Source: Occultella gossypii (GTDB lineage: Bacteria > Actinomycetota > Actinomycetes > Actinomycetales > Beutenbergiaceae). Taken from it: DNA of 64,000 nucleotides. The DNA lies in NCBI RefSeq assembly GCF_019947135.1, contig NZ_JAGSHT010000028.1:1-64000 (forward strand). The letters are read 5' to 3'. Position numbers and translations under genes: made by a program. Shown in pieces: positions 45,049 to 53,278 of the stretch. The notes beneath the pieces were generated by a model, which saw only the letters and a list, made by a program, of their open reading frames with translations, did not search any database and was not told the origin of the DNA. Numbering within the stretch: position 1 is the first letter of the stretch; every line of letters begins with the position of its first letter.

Positions 45049-46067
45049 CTCGAGTACACCCCCCGCTCCCCGAACACATGGGCGAGCTTGTTGGCGCCGA
45101 GCACAAGGACCACGCCCACCACCCCCTTCACGAGGCCGACGGCGGCCGAGGTGCCCCAGTTCCCGCCGACGATGCCGTTGTTGTAGACGTAGGTGTCGAG
45201 CACCTCGCTGGCCGCCTTGCCGACGGCGCCCTGCTGCAGGACGATCTGCTCGAATCCGACGGTGAGGGCGTCGCCGAGGCGGAGGATCAGCAGCAGGATG
45301 AACACGCTGCGGACGGCCGGCAGCGTGATGTGCCACGTCCGACGCCACGCGCCGGCACCGTCCATCGCGGCCGCCTCGTAGAGGTTCATGTCCACCCGGG
45401 ACAGCGCCGCGAGGAAGATGATTGTGCCCCAGCCGGTGTCCTTCCAGATGACCTGGGAGGTGATCAGGAGCTTGAACAGTTCCGGCACCCCGATGATCGA
45501 GAACGTGGCCATGTCATGTTCCCGGAAGAACGTGTTCAGCATCCCGGCATTGCCGAGGACCTGCTGGAACAGCGCCACCACGATCACCCAGGACAGGAAG
45601 TGCGGCAGGTAGAGCACGGACTGGACGCCCCGTTTGACCCGCTCGCTGAGCACGGAGTTCAGCAGCAGGGCCAGGGCGAGGGGCAGCGGGAACACGAACA
45701 GGACCTGGATCAGCGTGATGATCAGCGTGTTCGCGAGCGCGTTCAGGAACCTCGGATCGCCGTTGAAGATGACGTCGAAGTTGTCCAGGCCGACCCACTC
45801 GCTCTGGGAGATCCCGAGGAAGGGTTGGAAGTTCTGGAACGCGATGACGTTCCCGAGCAACGGGAAGTAGTGGAAGATCGCCACCACCGCCATGCCCGGA
45901 AGCGCGAGCAGGAGCAGCATCCGGTCCCGCTTGATCCGGGCCAGGGCGGTCCGGTTCGCGTTGGGCGACGGCCGTTTGGGCTTGCCCGTCGCGGATCCTG
46001 GCGAACGCGGTCCCCGCGTCCGGTTCGGTCCGGACGCCTTCGCCCGGTCCTTGATGGTCTCGGTCAT
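45045..46067 (-). CDS. Sugar ABC transporter permease, LplB-like (operon 1)
   Basis: 340 residues with a basic cytoplasmic N-terminus of about 45 residues and six helices. CUT1 loop NLYEAAAMDGAGAWRRTWHITLPAVRSVF. Begins right after the stop of the pyruvyl-transferase gene, with its ribosome binding site (GGAGGTG) inside that gene's end. The ATPase of this importer is not in the window; CUT1 importers often share a common MsmK-type ATPase encoded elsewhere. Confidence 0.93.
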   Translation of the reverse strand: MTETIKDRAKASGPNRTRGPRSPGSATGKPKRPSPNANRTALARIKRDRMLLLLALPGMAVVAIFHYFPLLGNVIAFQNFQPFLGISQSEWVGLDNFDVIFNGDPRFLNALANTLIITLIQVLFVFPLPLALALLLNSVLSERVKRGVQSVLYLPHFLSWVIVVALFQQVLGNAGMLNTFFREHDMATFSIIGVPELFKLLITSQVIWKDTGWGTIIFLAALSRVDMNLYEAAAMDGAGAWRRTWHITLPAVRSVFILLLILRLGDALTVGFEQIVLQQGAVGKAASEVLDTYVYNNGIVGGNWGTSAAVGLVKGVVGVVLVLGANKLAHVFGERGVYSR

Positions 46068-47402
46068 CTACACACCTCCGACGGATACTTCGGACATCGC
46101 CTCGCCGATGCCGGCGGCCGGGCCGCCGTCGGTCTCAACACGCCCGACGGCGGTCCGCGCCATCTGCGCGAGGCGTTCGGTGGCCGCGGCGTGGGTGGCC
46201 ACGACCCGCTCGGCCGGGCGGGTACCGCGGGTTGCGGCGATCTCGTCGAGCAGCCCGGCGAGCCGCGCCGTGGCGTCCTTGGCCTCGATCTCGACGACCG
46301 TCTCGCCCACCCCGAGGTCGGCGTACATCCGGCCCTTGATCGTCTCGGTGGGCTGGCGCAGGTAGATCGCGGGGGTCCCGACGGTGGTGGCCAGGATCGG
46401 GGAGTGGCAGTCCATGGTCAGCACGCCCGCGGCCCGGGCGTAGACGGCCGTGGCCGTGGGCAGGTCCCAGTAGTCGGCCAGCACCCGCACGTGCGGAGCC
46501 ACGTCGCCCGGGAGGATCCGGGGGAAGTACTCCGCGGCCAGGTCGACGGCGTAGCTCATCTCGGGTCCGACGAGCACCGGAGTGCCGGTGCTGCGTACCC
46601 AGTGCGTGATCGCCCCGGCCAGGACCGCCAGGTCCGCGGGGTCGTGTGCGGCGTTGACCGCTTCCCGGTAGTGGTGCGTCCGGGCAGCCGGGATGTCGTA
46701 GATGCGGTGGTAGGGCGCGAACCGGGACCGCGGCACGGCCACCAGGAACTCCCCATGGGTCAGCCGGTACTCGGCGAGCAGGGCGTCGGCCGCGGCGTCG
46801 TCGAGAAGGTCGTGCGCGAATGTGGCGTCCGGTCCCCACTCGAGGAGCGGGCCGGTGACCTGCTGCCGGGTGAGGTAGTCGAGGGTGAGGCTGTCCCGGC
46901 AGTAGAGGAACTCGGCGCCGGCGAACAGGTCCCGGTCCCGCTCGGAGAGGTAGTCGCCGGGGAGCGCCGCAACCTGGGTCGCGGCCTGGTCCAGCGTGCT
47001 CGGGGTCTCCGGGCCGAACGGGTCATGGGTGATCCCGAAGAACCCGTACGGGCGACCGGTGGCCTGCCAGGCACGCATGTCGTCGCCGGCCACGAGACCG
47101 GCGGCCGAGCCGTGCACCAGGATGTCCGCCTCGGCCCAGGCCTCGGCGAGCTCCGGCGTGGTGGGCCGCCCGGCGGCGTCCAGGTCGCCGTCGACGATCC
47201 GCACCCGCGGCTGCCGCTCGGCGAACATCCGGCGTTCTCGCTCGCCCAGCCGGCACGGCCAGAGCGTCACCTCCACGTCGTCACCCTGAGCATGCAGCAC
47301 ACCGATCGCGCCGGGCGAGTGGGCGACGTCGCCGATGTTGGCGGTGGCCCAGGAGGAGCGGAGCAGGATCCGGCGGGGTCGTCCGGGTGAGGGGTGTGGC
47401 AC
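46068..47402 (-). CDS. Polysaccharide pyruvyl transferase family protein
   Basis: 444 residues. Features of the CsaB/PssM-type GT-B-like family: ILLRSSWATANIGDVAHSPG at the start, an ILVHGSAAGLVAGDDMRAW segment, YCRDSLTLDYL, FLVAVPRSRFAPYHR and the C-terminal HSPILATTVGTPAIYL. Known members add pyruvate ketals to cell-surface glycans; here the gene is inside a LacI-controlled uptake operon, so the catalysed reaction may differ. Tightly coupled to the LplB-like permease. Confidence 0.8.
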   Translation of the reverse strand: MPHPSPGRPRRILLRSSWATANIGDVAHSPGAIGVLHAQGDDVEVTLWPCRLGERERRMFAERQPRVRIVDGDLDAAGRPTTPELAEAWAEADILVHGSAAGLVAGDDMRAWQATGRPYGFFGITHDPFGPETPSTLDQAATQVAALPGDYLSERDRDLFAGAEFLYCRDSLTLDYLTRQQVTGPLLEWGPDATFAHDLLDDAAADALLAEYRLTHGEFLVAVPRSRFAPYHRIYDIPAARTHHYREAVNAAHDPADLAVLAGAITHWVRSTGTPVLVGPEMSYAVDLAAEYFPRILPGDVAPHVRVLADYWDLPTATAVYARAAGVLTMDCHSPILATTVGTPAIYLRQPTETIKGRMYADLGVGETVVEIEAKDATARLAGLLDEIAATRGTRPAERVVATHAAATERLAQMARTAVGRVETDGGPAAGIGEAMSEVSVGGV

Positions 47403-47518
47403 GGGTTCTCCAGGTGTCGGGGAATTGTTCGGCTCGGCGGAGGGTATCCGGCGGGCCGGGTCAGGAGCGGGCGTCAGGTGTCTCGGTCAGGGGCTGTCTG
47501 GTCGGTGCGGAGCCGGCG

Positions 47519-49771
47519 TCATTCGGTGTCGATCCGGTGGACGTGGACCCGCGGCGGGACGCCGTCGCGGGTGGTGGCGACAATGCTCACGGCGCGCACG
47601 CGCCGGCCCGCCGAGAAGATCTCGTAGGCACTCGCTCCCGGCGCGACGTCGCGCACCAGGCGGGTGCCGGCCGAGGTGACGATGCGTAGGTCGACGGGTG
47701 CGGTGTCGAGGTTGACTGCGTGGACCGCGGCGTGGTGCCGGCCATCGGCCGTCCAGGTCTGGGCGGTGCCGGAGAACGCGACCGGGCCAGTGGTCTGCGC
47801 CACCTCGATCGTCGTGATCGCCATGGCGAGGTCGCCGGTGTGCGCCACCCGAAGCAGCGTGTGCGTGTGGGTGCGGCCGGGGAAGTAGGCCCGCTGCGTG
47901 GTCTCGATGGTCGCGGCACGATCACCGCCCCAGGAGAACAGGAACCGCAGGCCGCCGCGCGTGAGCGAGAACCAGGACGCCGTGACGCTCGCCGATCCCC
48001 CGGCCTCGACGACCGTGCCGTCGGAGAACTCCAGCACGTCAGCGGCCTGGACCAGCAGCGGCACCACCTCGGTGGCGGCTTCGCCGGCGGACACGGTGCG
48101 CTCGATGCCGTCGTGGCGGTGCAGCACATCCGTGGTCACCGCGCCGGCGGCGCTGACGTACCGGGCCGTGAACGGCCCGAGCGTCTCGGCCAGGTCGACG
48201 GGGTCGACCTCGGGGGCGCTCGCGTCCACGCCGTCATGGAACGTGGCCACCAGATCGGTGAGCGCGGAGTCGGCGCCGGACGCGGTCATCGTGGTCCAGT
48301 GGTCATCGGCCACGTTGTTCAGCGACAGCACCACCGTGCCGGCGGTCGGGTGCCAGAGGAGTCCGGTCCCGGACCGGATCCGGTCGTTGAAGCGCCGGCC
48401 GAGCAGGCTGGCGAGGTAGTAGCCTGCGCGGCGAACGAACAGCAACTGCTGGTCGACTGTGCCCTCCCGGTACTCGGTGAAGGTTCCCTCGGCGACCGGC
48501 CGCAGGTCCGCGGTGAGGGCGTCGAGCTCGGCCCGGCCCAGGTTCTCCGGCGCGATCGGCACGTGCATGTACAGCCGCGGCGAGGCGTTCGGCTTGACCA
48601 GTGGCGGGATCGGCTCGGTGCTCGCTGCCCACTCCGCACGCGAGGCCGCCTTGTCCTCCTGTGAGGAGGCGTACAGGCCGAGGTTCGGCACCTCCGGCAG
48701 GAAGGCGCGGGCCAGGGCGTAGCGGTCGCGGGAGTCGTCGGGGTAGAGCGTGCGGGTGCTCGTGGAGTTGCGGGCCGAGGCAGCCGCGAAGTTCACCCAG
48801 CCGGGCGCCCCGGGCTCCGGCAGCATCACGTACTGGGCGAAGTCGGCCCACCGGCGCGCCATGTCGACCAGCTGGGGGTTGCCCGTGAGCAGGTGGAGGT
48901 CGGCCAGGTCCGGCATCATCACGTCGAGGTTGTAGCCGTTGTCGTAGATGAGTGGGTCGTGGAAGTAGCCCGCCGGTGCCTGCCCCTGCGCGGCGAGCAG
49001 CGCGATCCGGTCGTCGAGGTCGGCCGCAAGCTGAGGGTCACCGATCACGACCGAGGCGTGTCCGACCCCGGCGAGCCCGCCGACCAGTTGGTTGGTGACC
49101 CGCAGCGGCGTGTCCCAGTGGCTCAGCGACGTGTCCATCAGCCACTGCGCGGCATGCCGCATGGAGGCCTCGAGCTCGACCTGACGGTCGGGCAGCAGGT
49201 TCTCCTGCTTGAGGTCGCGCTGCAGGCTGCCGAGGGAGACCAGCCCGAACCCGGTGGTGGCCAGACTCTCCTCCTCGTACGTGACCGGCCACGCGCCGCG
49301 CGGTCCCTGCAGGCCGAGGTAGTAGCCGATCGCCGCGTCGAGGCGAGCCTCGAGATCGGGGTCGAGGTAGTAGGGGTTCCAGGGACGTTCGTTCACGAGG
49401 AACCAGGACAGAGTCGAGACGTGCTCCATGATCCGGGAGTTGCGCGGGTGGTTCGGAGTGCGCCACCAACCGTCCTCCATCCAGCCGAACAGCTCGGGGT
49501 CGTCATCGACCACGCTGTTCGCGAGCGGCGCGAGGATGAGCAAGTACTGACCGAACACCTGCTCGTGGGGGGCGAAGGCACTCCGGTCCGGGGCGCCGTC
49601 CGGCAGCGCGTCGACGAGCGGCAGCACGGTCCCGTCCGAGGTGGCCAGCGCGCCGGGGGCGGCCAGGGAGTCCGCGCCGAGGGCCGCGATGGTGGCGGCC
49701 CCGATGCCGAGGAAGCCGCGCCTGGACAGCGGCGGGAGCGCTGTGACGCGGATCGACTGACGCTTGGACAT
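47519..49771 (-). CDS. Tat-exported large protein, possible polysaccharide-degrading enzyme
   Basis: 750 residues from the ATG at 49771, preceded by GAGGAGAGG. Twin-arginine signal (RRGFLGIG at 17-24) with likely cleavage after ALA near residue 43. The first half of the mature protein looks all-helical with repeated aromatic and His positions (EHVSTLSWFLVNERPW, YDNGYNLDVMMPDLADLHLL), the second half beta-rich, the layout of alpha-toroid polysaccharide lyases or heparinase-like enzymes. No catalytic motif is decisive and I cannot name the family. First gene of LacI operon 1. Confidence 0.7.
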   Translation of the reverse strand: MSKRQSIRVTALPPLSRRGFLGIGAATIAALGADSLAAPGALATSDGTVLPLVDALPDGAPDRSAFAPHEQVFGQYLLILAPLANSVVDDDPELFGWMEDGWWRTPNHPRNSRIMEHVSTLSWFLVNERPWNPYYLDPDLEARLDAAIGYYLGLQGPRGAWPVTYEEESLATTGFGLVSLGSLQRDLKQENLLPDRQVELEASMRHAAQWLMDTSLSHWDTPLRVTNQLVGGLAGVGHASVVIGDPQLAADLDDRIALLAAQGQAPAGYFHDPLIYDNGYNLDVMMPDLADLHLLTGNPQLVDMARRWADFAQYVMLPEPGAPGWVNFAAASARNSTSTRTLYPDDSRDRYALARAFLPEVPNLGLYASSQEDKAASRAEWAASTEPIPPLVKPNASPRLYMHVPIAPENLGRAELDALTADLRPVAEGTFTEYREGTVDQQLLFVRRAGYYLASLLGRRFNDRIRSGTGLLWHPTAGTVVLSLNNVADDHWTTMTASGADSALTDLVATFHDGVDASAPEVDPVDLAETLGPFTARYVSAAGAVTTDVLHRHDGIERTVSAGEAATEVVPLLVQAADVLEFSDGTVVEAGGSASVTASWFSLTRGGLRFLFSWGGDRAATIETTQRAYFPGRTHTHTLLRVAHTGDLAMAITTIEVAQTTGPVAFSGTAQTWTADGRHHAAVHAVNLDTAPVDLRIVTSAGTRLVRDVAPGASAYEIFSAGRRVRAVSIVATTRDGVPPRVHVHRIDTE

Positions 49772-49815
49772 GGAGACCTCTCCTCTGCGGCGTTGCTCGA
49801 AAGGGACTACGGGAT

Positions 49816-49857
49816 GATGCAACGTTGCCATCAACTCATCGGATGCAAGGTTGCATC
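49816..49857. promoter_or_regulatory. Two LacI-type operator palindromes
   Basis: GATGCAACGTTGCCATC (49816-49832; a perfect palindrome apart from one extra C) and GATGCAAGGTTGCATC (49842-49857; perfect 7-bp arms). Centres are about 25 bp apart. They lie 45-86 bp before the first gene of LacI operon 1 and 170 bp before the divergent lipase-maturation-factor-like gene. Confidence 0.7.
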
Positions 49858-50027
49858 ACGCAGGCAGTCCTGTCAAGGGGGAAACCACACACTCCCCAGC
49901 TGCGCAACCGCCGACCGCGCGGAAGCCCGCGGCCCACCGGATTCGGACCGTGGCCTTCCGCGCGTTCGAGGCAGGCGGACGCGAGGGGCGGGTGGCATGG
50001 GTGGGTCGGGGCGAGCAGGCTGGGGAC

Positions 50028-51476
50028 ATGGACGCCTGGCTCTCCGCTGGCGGCTGGTTCGGCACCGAGAACTACGATGCCGCCCGGTTCGTGCTGCAAC
50101 GCGGGATCGCGGCGATCTACCTGATCGCGTTCGTCGCCGCGCTGCGGCAGTTCCCAGCACTGCTCGGCGAGCGCGGGCTGCTACCGGTGCCGCGCCTGCT
50201 CGGGCGAGTGCCGTTGAAGGGGGTCCCCACCCTGTTCCGGTTCGGCTACACCGACCGCCGGCTGCGCCTCATGTGCTGGGTGGGCATCGCGCTCGCGGCG
50301 ACCGTGATCGCCGGCCTGCCGCAGGCGGGGCCACCGTGGCTGCCGATGATCGCGTTCTTGGCCTTGTACGGGCTCTACCTGTCCCTGGCGACCGTGGGCC
50401 AGGTGTTCTACGGCTTCGGCTGGGAGTCGCTCCTGCTGGAGGCCGGGTTCCTGGCGGCGTTCCTCGGCTCGGACCAGGTACCGACCCCGATCATCGTGAT
50501 CTTCGCGTTCCGGTGGCTCGCGTTCCGGGTCGAGTTCGGCGCGGGCCTGATCAAGATCCGCGGCGACTCGGTCTGGCGGGACCTCACCGCGCTCTACTAC
50601 CACCACGAGACCCAGCCGATGCCGGGGCCCCTGAGCTGGTACTTCCACCACCTGCCGAAGCCGCTGCACAAGGTGGAGGTCGCCGCGAACCACGTCGTCC
50701 AGCTCATCGTCCCGTTCCTGTTGTTCGCACCGCAGCCGGTGGCGACGTGGGCCGCGGCGGCCGTGATGGCCACACAGGCATGGCTGGTGATCTCCGGGAA
50801 CTTCGCCTGGCTGAACTGGCTCACCATGCTCATCGCGTTCTCCGCGGTGGACGACGGCGTGCTCTCGGCATTGATCCCTGCCCTCGCCCCGACCGGGGCG
50901 ACCCGGGCCACCCCGGCCGCGTTCGCCGTCGTCGTCACGGGAGTCGGCCTGCTGACGCTGGTGCTCAGCTACTGGCCGGTACGGAACCTGATCTCGAGGC
51001 ACCAGCGCATGAACGCCTCGTTCAACCGCTGGCACCTGGTCGGTGCGTACGGAGCGTTCGGGTCGATCACCCGACGGCGTCACGAGATCGTGGTGGAGGG
51101 GACAGCGGCGGCCGACCCCGACGCGGCCGACTGGCGCGAGTACATCTTCGCCGGCAAACCGGGCCCGGTCGATCGCCGGCCGCGACAGTTCGCGCCGTAC
51201 CACCTGCGGCTGGACTGGGGCATGTGGTTCCTCGGGCTCGGGTCCTCCTCGCAGTACGCGTGGTTCGACCCATTCCTGGACCGGCTGCTGGCCGCCGACC
51301 CGGCCACACTGCGGCTGCTCAAGGACGACCCGTTCGACGGCGAACGGCCGGCCTGGGTGCGCGCGCGGATGTTCGCGTACCGGTACTCGACGCCGGCGGA
51401 GCGCCGGCGCAGCGGCGCGTGGTGGGTGCGGCGGGAGATCACCGAGCTGGGTCGGCCGCGGCGCCTCGCCCCGTGA
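50028..51476 (+). CDS. Lipase maturation factor-like membrane protein
   Basis: 482 residues with about eight hydrophobic segments up to residue 325 and a soluble C-terminal domain. Family features: GWESLLLEAGFLAAFLG, RWLAFRVEFGAGLIKIRGDSVWRDLTALYYHHETQPMP (split here for length), FNRWHLVGAYGAFGSITRRRHEIV and the C-terminal ARMFAYRYSTPAERR. Animal LMF1 helps fold secreted lipases; the role in bacteria is unknown. ATG at 50028 behind TGGGGAC. Its stop touches the start region of the L-rhamnose mutarotase gene. Confidence 0.87.
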   Translation: MDAWLSAGGWFGTENYDAARFVLQRGIAAIYLIAFVAALRQFPALLGERGLLPVPRLLGRVPLKGVPTLFRFGYTDRRLRLMCWVGIALAATVIAGLPQAGPPWLPMIAFLALYGLYLSLATVGQVFYGFGWESLLLEAGFLAAFLGSDQVPTPIIVIFAFRWLAFRVEFGAGLIKIRGDSVWRDLTALYYHHETQPMPGPLSWYFHHLPKPLHKVEVAANHVVQLIVPFLLFAPQPVATWAAAAVMATQAWLVISGNFAWLNWLTMLIAFSAVDDGVLSALIPALAPTGATRATPAAFAVVVTGVGLLTLVLSYWPVRNLISRHQRMNASFNRWHLVGAYGAFGSITRRRHEIVVEGTAAADPDAADWREYIFAGKPGPVDRRPRQFAPYHLRLDWGMWFLGLGSSSQYAWFDPFLDRLLAADPATLRLLKDDPFDGERPAWVRARMFAYRYSTPAERRRSGAWWVRREITELGRPRRLAP

Positions 51477-51490
51477 CGCTCGCCGCTACG

Positions 51491-51841
51491 ATGCCGGGCG
51501 TGGAGACCCACCCCGCGCCGGTGAAGCGCGTCGCGTCCGTGATCGGTGTCGCACCCGAACACATCGAGGCCTACGAACGGCACCACGCCGCCGTCTGGCC
51601 CGGCGTGCTGGCGGCGCTGGCGCGCTCACACGTGCACAACTACTCGATCTACCGGTTCGGCACGACGCTGTTCTCCTACTTCGAGTACCGCGGCGAGGAC
51701 TACGAGGCGGACCTGGCCGCGATCGCCGCCGATCCGACCACGCAGGAGTGGTGGTCCGTGGTGAACCCGCTCCAGGAGCCGATGGATGGGCTCCCGGCCG
51801 GGCAGTGGTTGGAGATTCAGGAGGTGTTCCACACGGACTGA
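51491..51841 (+). CDS. rhaM: L-rhamnose mutarotase
   Basis: 116 residues; interconverts alpha- and beta-L-rhamnose. Family pattern seen: KRVASVIGVAPEHIEAYERHH with the conserved His, VWPGVLAALARSHVHNYSIYR, FSYFEYRG and EWWSVVNPLQEPM. Three starts are possible: GTG 51473 in a GTGA overlap with the preceding stop, ATG 51491, or GTG 51500, which a TACGAT box 7 nt upstream would make leaderless. Points to use of rhamnose-containing material by the neighbouring operons. Confidence 0.85.
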   Translation: MPGVETHPAPVKRVASVIGVAPEHIEAYERHHAAVWPGVLAALARSHVHNYSIYRFGTTLFSYFEYRGEDYEADLAAIAADPTTQEWWSVVNPLQEPMDGLPAGQWLEIQEVFHTD

Positions 51842-51875
51842 GGTGCCTGCTGCACCGACGTGCCGGCGTCCGGAG

Positions 51876-53201
51876 TCAGGTCCGCGAGTACAGCGTGAGC
51901 TGCCCGTCGACGAGCACGGCGAGGGCCTCGTCGGTGTCTGCCACCCGGGCGCCGTCAGCGAGGTAGAGCTCCCAGAGCATCTCGCCGTCGGTCACGCGCA
52001 GCCCGAGCAATCGGGTATCGACGATGCCCTCGCGTCCGTATTCGACGGCGTGCACCAGGAGCCCGGACGCATCACCACGGCAGGGGCACAGCACCAGATC
52101 CGGGATCGACCAGAGCCGGGTCCCGGTGCTGACGCGGCGCCCGCCGCTGTCCGATCCCGTCAGCAGGATGACGTCGCCGAAGCGGGCCACCGGCTGTTCC
52201 GTCGGACCCTGCCAGAGAAGGTCTCCGTCCCAGGTGACGGCATCGGTGGAACTCCCGTCGCTCTCCGACGGCAACATCGCCACCGCCGGCGACGACCCGT
52301 CGTTGATGAGACTCGGCCAGCCGAGTCTGGGCAGGTCAAGTACCTCATCCGCGCCGGGCAGCAGCAGTTGGGTTCGCTCACCATCCCAGGAGATCAACGC
52401 GCGGTCGTCGGGATACTGCGACCACGAGCCAGGTATCTGCTCTCCCGTTGCGGCGCGGTACAGATCTCCTGTGCTGAGCAGGACGAGATCGCCCTCCTGC
52501 ACCCGCACACGCGGCGTCTCGTCGCCGACAGTCTCGACCCCGGCGGCGAGATTGGGGGCCGCGACCGAATTGGACCAGCGCAGTTCCGCGGGATCAAGGC
52601 CGGCATGCAGCGTGAGTTCGTAGCCGGCGTCACCGGCTTCGGTCAGGACCACCAGGTCGTCGCCGCGGAGGGTGGCCGACACCGCACCTGGGAGGGCCAC
52701 CTCACGGACGTCGCCGCTGGAGTCGACGATCGCCACCAGTGCGTTGGCGCCCGCTCCGGAGATGCAGACCGCCATGACGTCCGGCGCCGCGTCAGCCACC
52801 GCGCACCGCTGCACGTCGGAGACGGCCGAGCGGAGGGTTCCGTCGGCGCGATCGTAGGCGTCGAGGCGATCCGGGCCCGCGACGAGCACGGACTCCTCCT
52901 CGATCGACAGTGATGTCAGTTCTGTTGCCGGGACTGTCAGCGGGACCGTCCATTGCTCCACCGGCGGGCTCGACCAGCCGGGACCCACGCCCCAGCTCGG
53001 GCCCGGCGGTGGTGGCGGAACGGTGAGGATCCCGGCGATCACGAGGATGACTGAGACGCCCGCCCACAGCACCAGCGGCCGCGGCACGCCCTGGCTCTTC
53101 CTGCGACGGTCAGCCGGGACGGGCCCGGTCTCGTCGCCGTCCTGGGCGGCCGTGGGCTCGTCGAAGTCGAGATCGAACTCCTCAGCCCTCCCCCGTGCCA
53201 T
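51876..53201 (-). CDS. Membrane-anchored PQQ-like beta-propeller protein, paralogue 1
   Basis: 441 residues. An acidic N-terminus (EEFDLDFDEP), one transmembrane helix (about 41-60), a Pro-rich stretch and a long extracytoplasmic domain with repeated D-x-L-W/Y-R motifs (SVLVAGPDRLDAYDRADGT, GDLYRAATGEQIPGSW, CPCRGDASG) as in PQQ-like/YVTN propellers. No catalytic residues recognised; may be a structural or binding protein. Same layout as the proteins encoded at 53279 and 61504. Confidence 0.8.
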   Translation of the reverse strand: MARGRAEEFDLDFDEPTAAQDGDETGPVPADRRRKSQGVPRPLVLWAGVSVILVIAGILTVPPPPPGPSWGVGPGWSSPPVEQWTVPLTVPATELTSLSIEEESVLVAGPDRLDAYDRADGTLRSAVSDVQRCAVADAAPDVMAVCISGAGANALVAIVDSSGDVREVALPGAVSATLRGDDLVVLTEAGDAGYELTLHAGLDPAELRWSNSVAAPNLAAGVETVGDETPRVRVQEGDLVLLSTGDLYRAATGEQIPGSWSQYPDDRALISWDGERTQLLLPGADEVLDLPRLGWPSLINDGSSPAVAMLPSESDGSSTDAVTWDGDLLWQGPTEQPVARFGDVILLTGSDSGGRRVSTGTRLWSIPDLVLCPCRGDASGLLVHAVEYGREGIVDTRLLGLRVTDGEMLWELYLADGARVADTDEALAVLVDGQLTLYSRT

Positions 53202-53278
53202 TCGGTCATCCTGTCGTGAGTTCGCCGATCGATCTGGACACGGACGGGCGCTCCGCAACGCCAGCGCAGTCCCGGGCG

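Noticed and set aside
42437-45106. 889-codon frame covering the binding protein and permease genes
   Set aside because: Only the part from 44068 onward encodes the binding lipoprotein with its own signal peptide and ribosome binding site; the rest is the permease read in a wrong frame.
45078-47390. 770-codon open frame on the plus strand
   Set aside because: Runs opposite the permease and pyruvyl-transferase genes; composition (His/Arg/Asp/Gly) is that of an antisense frame.
53202-53278. Possible small gene between PQQ-like paralogues 1 and 2
   Set aside because: Only 77 bp, no start with ribosome binding site; it holds the leader of paralogue 1.
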